Part shown: positions 57,080-64,000 of the stretch, one piece after another | How the letters are laid out: each line of letters opens with the position of its first letter | Position numbering within the stretch: the stretch's first letter is position 1 | Assembly (NCBI RefSeq): GCF_964204645.1 | Contig: NC_134035.1 | Span: 7,004,501-7,068,500 of the forward strand | Direction of reading: 5' to 3' | Length of the DNA stretch: 64,000 nt | Source of the DNA: Tubulanus polymorphus | Lineage: Eukaryota > Nemertea > Palaeonemertea > Tubulaniformes > Tubulanidae | Notes under the pieces: model-generated | Databases searched by the model: none | Told to the model about the DNA's origin: nothing | Seen by the model: the letters and a program-made list of their open reading frames with translations, nothing else | Made by a program: the position numbers and the translations under genes

Positions 57080-57296
57080 TCGCATGAATCACAATTCCAG
57101 TGGAAAAACACGGTTACTTTGTATAGTGAAAATGAAGAAATTCCGTGTTTTTTTTGGGAAAATTCAGCGATTCCGTGATTCTGCGATATGACAACACCGC
57201 GGGAAAACCCGGTTACTATATACAGTGAAAGTGAATAAATTTCGTGTTTTTTTTTTAAATTTTGCGATTCCGTCATTCCGTGATATGATAACACCG
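57080..57296. repeat. two tandem ~105-bp repeats
   Basis: Units begin at about 57097 and 57198 with gtggaaaaacacggttac or gggaaaacccggttac. They continue with tatagtgaaaatgaa and cgtgtttttttt and end in gattccgtgat and gatatgacaacaccg. Two copies only. Confidence 0.75.
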
Positions 57297-58267
57297 TTAG
57301 ATGCTATTGCTAATTATTTCATTTTAATGTGGGCATGTGCCATTTTAACTTTACATATATCCGCGTTTCTTGATGTGGCTTATCTGTGTTTCGTAACTAA
57401 GCGTTTAACCAGATAAGATATGTACATTCATTAACCTCCGTAGCCTACATTAACCTCTTATCGTAACCTTTCACCCAACAGCAATCCACACTTTTAGTAT
57501 AGGTTTTACTACACGTAACCATATCTAACGTATCCACGTATAATCGTAATTTTGAAGTACGTACATTTTTCAATAAAATTCAATTTTGTTGAATTTAAAG
57601 GAAGAGTGCAATTTGCGGTGGAATCTTTCAAGACCTCTGTAGGCTACTTGTAAGTAATTACGATCAATAATTCTAAAATATAAATCCAGGGCCAGAAATC
57701 TTCTTAGTTCCAATTAATAATATGAAATTAAGATAATTGGCATTATGAAATTAAGATAATGTGATCGAAGAAGTAATGTGAACTAAAGAGAGTACATTTT
57801 TCATCTGTAGACGCATTGCATATGTTGATTTAACGATTCAACTGAATTGATCCTTATAGAATGGTTCTAAGAGAAACTTTCTGTAAGCTCTTGGTGGCAC
57901 AAATTGTATCCACTGGCCTAGTTAAAGTGTTTCAAGAAACTGCAAATGGTCCTCGCAACTGAGCTCCGCCGTGGTAAAATACTGACGGCAAGTGCGTATA
58001 GGCCCTATATTCTAAATCTTTAAAATGACGAGTAGGCTAGGCCTATTATGTAATCTTTATGAATTATACGTAAATGCTTATACTCTAGCAGTAGTAAACT
58101 GACGTTTAATTTTGAAGATATGAATTAAAAATGCACCGGAAAGAAGTCCATATTAAGAATTTCGTTTCTTTTCATATGACAATCCGAGAACAAATCGATT
58201 TTCCGTGTTCAAAACTAAAATATACTCATACACGGTCCTTTCAAGCATTTATCAATTCTTCTTTCAG
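57297..58267. other. about 1 kb without recognised features
   Basis: Probably the upstream intergenic or intronic part of the small membrane-protein gene. taggcctat words are frequent. No ORF above background. Confidence 0.35.
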
Positions 58268-60960
58268 AATATGAATTTCAACAGTAGTATCGCCTCTACA
58301 TCTGCAATTATAAAAAACGCGACAAGCATGATTAACGGTTCTGTAAACGTTGATAATTCCACAACAACCGTCGGTGTAAGTGACATGATCATATTAGGCT
58401 GCTAGTTTTGCGATATTGATACTTAAGCTTGTATTATACCCCTTATCCCACAATAATGATAAATAACCCACAATATTGACATTTACTTAAGAGCTTGGCT
58501 AAGATCGACTTAGAGCTTGGATTCAAAATTTCATTTCCAGTCACTATAGGTGAACCAAATTTTACAGTTACAAATGTGAGCATGGTCCCAAGGGCACGTC
58601 CGAAACGACGTGTCTTCCAACTTTTTTATGAAATAAATTTCGTTTTTAATCCGGGATAGCTGACTGTGGTGGTCATCATTGATTCCAACGCGTACACTAT
58701 GGCCAACCGGACATGAAACTGTTCTCTCATTTCCGGCTGGATGCTTAAATCTTAAGACTTAGAGACCTGAAAAAATAAAAACCGGCTGATCGGGTGTTAT
58801 ATTATATCGGGTGTACTATTCTAGTAGATACTGTTGGTTGGTGTCGAGGTCGGTCACAAAGTTGAAATGTTATCTCATGGTCGTTCGGATGAATTTGTCC
58901 GGTAAAGTATATTTAATATTATGTTGTTGTGTGGGACATTGGACACAGGCACTCAAGACCTGTCTGCCATTGTCCTTCGTGCCAATCAATCAATTTATTC
59001 TTCACTTTACTCTTCTGAGGGACCTGTTTTATATAAACTATTTCTTAGTTTCTACAGTTTGTATTATGCTTTGTACACTATGCCGTAAATTGTATTTGAA
59101 AATTAAGTGTTCATCCATTCATTCATTCAGGGCTAGTTGAAGAATGGAAAATACACTTTTGACAATGTTTTCATTCATTGGTGGTACATGTAGTCGGATC
59201 AAGTATAGTATATGGGAAATAGTTCCTTCGGTGTATGATTACATGGAAACGGAAGTTGTGGTTTGGCTTCTCAGACGCAATGTCAAGCGACCATACAGTG
59301 AGAAGTGCCGGCAATTGGATGTAGGTTAGTTTTACTTGCCGACATCGCCGACATTGGTAAAAAGATAATTTTATCTGATGTAGGTTAGTTTTACTTGCCG
59401 ACATTGCCGACATTGAGATCGACGGATCCCAGCCACTTAACATAAGGGTAAATCACGCAAACATCCAGCCCTTCGATCCCAGCCACTTTATGTGAGGGCA
59501 TTCCACGCACACACCCCACGCTCGATCCCAGCAACTTTATATGAGGGTCATCCACGCAAACACCCTAGCCCCTCGATCCCAGCCACTTTATATTAGGGTA
59601 ATCCACGAACACACCCAGCCCATCGACGCGCACACACACACGCACACACGCACACACACACACACACACACCAGGGTAATTCACCCAAGCACACAGCCCT
59701 CGATCCCAGTCACTTTATGTGAGGGTATTCCACGCACACAAACAGCCCTCGATCCCAGCCACTTTACAGAAGAGTAATCCACGCACACACCCAGTCCGTC
59801 GATCTCAATGTCACGATATCGGCAATGTCGGCAAGTAAAACTAACCAAAATTAAATATCTCTTTCCCAATGTCGGCAAGTAAAACTAACCTACATTAAAT
59901 ACATCTTTTCCAATGTCGGCAAGTAAAACTTTAACCTACATAAGAAATTTCTTTCCCAATGTCGGCGATGTCGGCAAGTAAAACTAATCTACATTAAATA
60001 TATCTTTCCCAAATGTCGGCGATGTCGGCAAGTAAAAACTAAACTACATTAAATATATCTTTCCCAATGTCAGCGATGTCGGCAAGTAAAACTAACCTAC
60101 ATTAAAAATCTCTTTACCATGTCGGCGATGTCGGCGATTTCGGCAAGTAAATCTAACCTACACTGATCTCTGGCGCATTGATTTTTTTCTTTTGATAAGT
60201 CTCATCGTTCTACTTTTCCGCATACTATACTCGAGCCGTATATTTTAGCTTAAAGAACGAAGAACGGTTAAAAATCAAAATGCTGCCTATCTGGTCAATA
60301 TTTCCAAAAAGTTCGCAACTAGGCTTATTTTAAGGAGTCAAGCAATGATACCTTTCAGCCGCCTGCACAAGAGCGAATACGCAGGGGTTAGTAAATTGTG
60401 AAGTGTCTACACTTGTATGACAATTATTGATAAAGAGAACATGATTATTGATACATCTCGATCGAGATTGGGGGCCTTGCATGGGGAAAATTGTGTTTTT
60501 ATTAATCTAAGGAACTCTAAATCATAACGAAAATGATATCCATGTGATAGATCAATGATTTTTGTTTCCGAAATTGATATGCTAGCCGCTAATCATTTTT
60601 GACGCATGCGCATAGCAAACAGTCGGAAATTATCGAAGTATGTGGCCACGGGGAACATTACCCGCACATGAGGGCGGTATTCTGCTCGGCTTAAGATTCA
60701 AAATGAACCTTAATTTCTTTCAGACGATCAATGGCAGTACGGACGTACCAACGAGCTTACCTATCACATCGATGCAACCTATCGTCATTGAAGTGGACTA
60801 CACTGGTTTGTATGTAACCAATGTAATATTCTGCTGTATTGTGCTCTTGGGATTCTTTTCGATACACATCTACCACGTTGTGAAAAAAAGGCAGAAACTA
60901 AACCTTAGCAAAAATGTAGTAGCTCCATTGAAGGACGGTGTGACCGCCGCATCACTCTAG
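58268..60960 (+). CDS. small single-pass membrane glycoprotein, two exons seen
   Basis: Exon 58268-58375 (acceptor cttctttcag before it, donor gtaagt after it; ATG at 58271) joins in phase to exon 60724-60960 (acceptor ttaatttctttcag), giving 113 residues. No signal peptide. Residues 1-60 hold five N-glycosylation sequons (N4, N16, N22, N29, N38). Residues about 66-88 form one membrane segment (VTNVIFCCIVLLGFFSIHIY). KKRQK follows, so the N-terminus is probably outside. The tail is short and basic. This layout is like KCNE-type channel subunits, but I see no specific motif. An upstream non-coding exon is implied by the first acceptor. The best candidate for a real host gene in the window. Confidence 0.55.
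58376..59319. other. first part of the intron of the small membrane-protein gene
   Basis: Contains the Penelope-like tail text at about 58600 and an unsupported 109-codon ORF (58811-59140). No other feature. Confidence 0.4.
59320..60165. repeat. inverted and tandem minisatellites within the intron
   Basis: Left: two forward copies of ttagttttacttgccgacat (59323 and 59383). Middle: about seven copies of a roughly 45-55-bp unit with cgatcccagccacttta and cacgcacacac, including a CA microsatellite at 59628-59672. Right: about seven inverted copies of gatgtcggcaagtaaaacta separated by ttaaatatatctttccc (59815-60165). Left and right are complementary, so a long hairpin is possible. Confidence 0.85.
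60166..60723. other. end of the intron; nothing recognised
   Basis: Plain intronic sequence with the final polypyrimidine tract ttaatttctttcag. Confidence 0.4.
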
Positions 60961-61389
60961 GAATCGCCAGAATCCAAGGTTCAACTTGTCTGAAAGACTT
61001 TATATATATCTTATGTAAGAAATATCGTATCGATGTAATATGAATGAATAGATTGATTCATGCATTCTTTCATTTTTCATTTGATTCGATCATTCGTTTA
61101 TTCGTTCATTCGGGACTCTGGGATTACCTTTTAGCTTGAATTGACAACTGGTTATGGGTTCATAAAAGTTTGAACTGCAACGCATGCATTATTTGAAGAA
61201 ACTGAATAAGAACTTTGGTGGTTTTCTATTTCTGTAGTTGAATTAATCGAACTTTGAACTGATTACTTGTTAAAGAGCTAAGAGATCGATGTTGTCTTAC
61301 ATCGTTACATAAAATGTTACACACGGGGACTGGCTATCGGAATGGTTTTATTGTAGACGCGGACCAAGTTAGTGCAAGCTTTTGGATAG
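60961..61389. other. 3' flank of the small membrane-protein gene
   Basis: Contains a cattcattc-type simple stretch (about 61040-61110). No clear polyadenylation signal close to the stop codon. Confidence 0.35.
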
Positions 61390-61665
61390 TTGTTATTAGA
61401 GTTTTCTGTTACATCACAGAAAACCCTATTGAGATTCGCGTGTTTCTTATTATTATTATTTTATGTCACCCTATTTTCGCTAAAAGAACTAAGGCTTTGT
61501 TACCTTGCCGCTGTTGTCGATACAATCCGTATGATATCGTTCAGCTCACTGAGATCTACAAATACATCGCGTATTTTTTCACGAATCATCGTTACAAAAG
61601 CACTGTCGGGCCTTAAACATCGAAAATTTAGCCCCATTCAATGGGGCGACATGTTTTTCGAGTCG
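61390..61665. repeat. right-arm start: minisatellite remnant plus cccgacagtgc block
   Basis: One complete inverted copy of the hairpin unit (gttttctgttacatcacag, then aaaaccctattgagattcgc) and its trinucleotide run. These are followed by the block with gtaccgctgttgtcgata-type, ctgtcgggcc and aatggggcgacatg landmarks. Mirrors 3243-3500. Confidence 0.75.
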
Positions 61666-62828
61666 TCATCCCGAAATCAACCCGCAGGCCGATTGTCACT
61701 TCAATTATCAATTCAAGTATGAATGAACGAATTTATTGCCGCAGTCCTCACATTCAGCCGCGGTCTTCAAACAGTGATTTTAACAATAGCCCATTTTCCT
61801 CATCAAATCATATTACCGATGCACAGGAAATCTACTACTTTAGATTTAAAAGCACTGTCGAGCCGTAAACATCGACGAATCGACGTGTGTCACTACATCG
61901 TCGTTCCGGGGATCAGCTGCGAGTTTCTCCTCATCATGAGAATCAAATCGAGTACAAATTAATTTATTACTACCAGTGATTTGGCTGCGGGTTTCAAGGA
62001 GTTAGTTTAACAATACCTATTTTTCTTTACCAAATTAACCGTGTATTTACTAAGATAAATCTTTAGTGTACGGGGGAGTCGTCGGCCCAATCTAAACACG
62101 CCGAAGAGATATAGCGGAGAAAAGCTGTTGTGTCGACGAGATATCAAAATAAAAGAATAAATTACTTTATTCGGCCGCGGGTTTCAACCTCTATATCAAT
62201 ACCATCAATACTCTATATTTCCTACAGTACATACCGATCATTGTCAAATGCACAATGTATTTACTAAATACCAGTATATAACACACTCCTATCCGTATGC
62301 TGGACACACACTTAACATTCGGAGTAAGCGTTCGCTGTGGGGGAAAGGAGGTCGTTCGCTGTGTCGCTTGACGTGTTTATCGAGTTTTACGCGGCTTTAG
62401 GCCTACCGGTACTGAGCTTTACTGTCTCAAACAAACACACTATAATTGTTGCGTTTATTAACGGACTCATTGGATTGAACTTCAAAGCAAAATTTACGAT
62501 ATTTAGGAGGGTCGTTATTCAATAGGCCTACTGGTCGTACTGTCCAGATGTTAGGCCTACGCATATACATAGGCCTACACAGGCTAGTAGCCTCTACTAG
62601 GTTAATGCTAAGTTCACTGTAAAGGAGGAATCAGATTTATTAAAATGCATGTTAATTAGTGATTAACTGGTTCTGACTTGCAACAATCAATCACAATTAT
62701 CAATTTTATTGCCAAAAATAAAGATTTTTTGGAAAATTTCGTCTGAGCAGACAGCTTAATAAGCCAAACTTTTCATTTGAGTTTTTTCATCATAAATGAA
62801 ACTGGTATTTCATTAATTCCTAATGACT
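61666..62828. repeat. degenerate repeats around gccgcgggtttcaa
   Basis: Three rough copies with a landmark like ggccgcgggtttcaa near 61755, 61984 and 62162, spaced 180-230 bp, and a second cactgtcg..cgtaaacatcg copy at about 61853. There is no counterpart of this extra 1.1 kb on the left arm. ORFs in it are short and unmatched. Confidence 0.4.
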
Positions 62829-63118
62829 TAAGCCGGGCGTAGGTCGGCCTTGCGACGGCTTGTGACTCACTGCGACGCCATTCACTACGACCGCCAGCGA
62901 CGATTGTGTCGCAACGACTCATCGACCTACGCTCCCTTGCGACGGGTTGCGACTTTCGGCAACGCCAGTCACAAGGAGTCGCAAGTGTTCTACCTGCGAC
63001 GCGACACTACTGTCACAACCAACCTAGGCGCTCTTGCGGCGGGCAGAAACTAGTCGCACACAGTAGCTGACAATCGTATCGCAACCGACTTGCACCGAAA
63101 CTTGCGATGCAACGCGAG
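62829..63118. mobile_element. GC-rich foldback element (fuller copy)
   Basis: Starts ttaagccgggcgtaggtcgg and contains many short inverted pairs (gtaggtcg / cgacctac, gcaagg / ccttgc, cgcaacgactc-type words). It ends in gcgatgcaacgcgag. It matches the left-arm fragment at 2905-3090 in inverted orientation. Highly structured, no coding capacity: a MITE or foldback relic. Confidence 0.65.
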
Positions 63119-63475
63119 AAAGGTTTTTCGTTCGAACAATTGTTCGATCGAACAGAATCGTTTTAATTTGAACAGAATTTTCTAGTCAGAACATTAAGTT
63201 TTTCGTTCGAACAAGTATATTGTAAAAAGTTTTTTCTCCGAACCAAAAGTATTAAGTATTTTGTTCAATTGAACAGAATTGTTTTCATTCAAACATTCGT
63301 TCGAAAAAATTGTTTTCGCTCAACCAAATTTTTTTTGCCGGGACAAAAAGTTTTTCATTTCAACAATAACATCAGCTTTCAGAATGAAGAAAAGTTTTGG
63401 TTCAAACAAAAAGCGTACTAGATTTTCTTGTCGGATCATTAAGTTTTTTGGTCGAACAGCGTGTTAAGGTCGTTT
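63119..63475. repeat. right-arm ttcgaac-type irregular repeat
   Basis: Mirror of 2360-2870. Shared landmark: ttaagttttttggtcgaac, then cagcgtg. Confidence 0.7.
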
Positions 63476-63489
63476 TGGAAATTTACTCG

Positions 63490-63912
63490 GTCTGGAATAT
63501 TTTGGATTACTGTGTATGTCAGGACATTAAACAGAAGATGACTTAGGATACTACCTTGCGTGACTCCACTAGTTAGACCGACTTATTCCAAGATGAGGCG
63601 CTCCGTTGATTTCGGCTACAAGTTTTCGTTCAGAGATAATGCTGAGCCATTTCGGCAACCTATCATTGATACTGTTTCCTAATAGCCTTGTTTAGTAATG
63701 GCTGATGTTGTACCTTATCAAATGCTTTGTCGAAATCATAAAGAGTAATTATCGCCTAACAGTCGATTTTCCAGAGTCAATTAGGACATTTGGTCCAGTT
63801 ATCCATGGTTTCAAGTAGGTCTAATTGACTGTTTGTCGAGCTTCCTCTTATAAAACTTTGTTAAACATTGAACAGGATTCTAAGACTGTGCAGAAAACCC
63901 GTTATCGCTGCT
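63490..63912 (-). pseudogene. LINE reverse-transcriptase fragment, right arm
   Basis: Minus-strand reading carries the same motif A (DFDKAFDKVQHQPLL) as the left copy, with fewer differences from a plausible ORF (GVTQGSILS-like text near 63555). Mirrored relative to 375-720. Homology between the two ends near aacccgttatcgctg (63899-63912). Confidence 0.6.
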
Positions 63913-64000
63913 TTGCAGCTATATTTTGAATATTGAAGTGTCTTAGCAGAATCTATCATCACGTTTATAATTGCTAGATTACTTATCGGATTGTGTGGAA

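Noticed and set aside
58811-59140. 109-codon ORF
   Set aside because: Hydrophobic-Cys chance frame within an intron. No motif, no splice context, no repeat support.
59541-59777. 78-codon ORF
   Set aside because: Translation of the CA microsatellite and the surrounding cgatcccagccacttta repeat.

Overview
The window looks like metazoan nuclear DNA from a repeat-rich invertebrate. Ordinary GT-AG introns are visible, transposons are nested several layers deep, Penelope-like elements are present, and the flanks are dotted with the short sequence taggcctac. I cannot name the species. Almost everything recognisable belongs to mobile or virus-like elements. Only one small gene, a predicted single-pass membrane protein at 58268-60960, looks like a candidate host gene.

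Outer layer: two collinear, diverged arms in inverted orientation bracket the window, about 375-3915 on the left and about 61390-63912 on the right. Both carry, in mirrored order, a reverse-transcriptase scrap, an irregular ttcgaac-type repeat, a piece of a foldback element, a block around a cccgacagtgc sequence and a 50-bp minisatellite with a hairpin core.

Oldest inner layer: a very AT-rich, decayed virus-like element. Its protein-primed family B DNA polymerase gene lies on the plus strand in three pieces (3916-4205, 8567-9928, 35766-36130), followed by an HNH endonuclease remnant (36235-36836). On the minus strand there is a cluster of small genes (37815-42318, 45600-48130) including a capsid-like protein, a zinc-finger protein and several small membrane proteins. 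The set recalls Polinton/adintovirus-like elements. I saw no integrase or packaging ATPase for it.

Insertions into that layer: (1) a CR1/jockey-like LINE (about 4206-8567) whose ORF1 joins a zinc-knuckle region to an SGNH-hydrolase domain; (2) 25.8 kb between polymerase pieces holding two Ty3/gypsy retrotransposons. These are 10449-20197 (plus strand, carrying an extra SGNH-hydrolase-like ORF and interrupted by a Penelope-like element) and 30439-35013 (minus strand, perfect 5-bp target duplication). The same stretch holds a PIF1-type helicase remnant, a long-TIR element (23737-26127), a 1-kb inverted-repeat element and two satellites; (3) a 3.1-kb segment rich in a 31-bp minisatellite (42438-45578); (4) a 6.6-kb DNA transposon (48206-54834) with TTAA target duplication and 16-bp inverted ends. 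It carries a multi-exon transposase-like gene and, in convergent orientation, a three-exon gene with a P2X7 C-terminal (ballast)-like domain.

Right side: a rearranged Penelope-like fragment with a hammerhead-ribozyme core (55130-56070), an unrecognised ORF (56170-56574), short tandem repeats, the small membrane-protein gene with minisatellites in its 2.3-kb intron, and then the right arm. All identifications come from reading motifs and repeats by eye. No database search or alignment was run.
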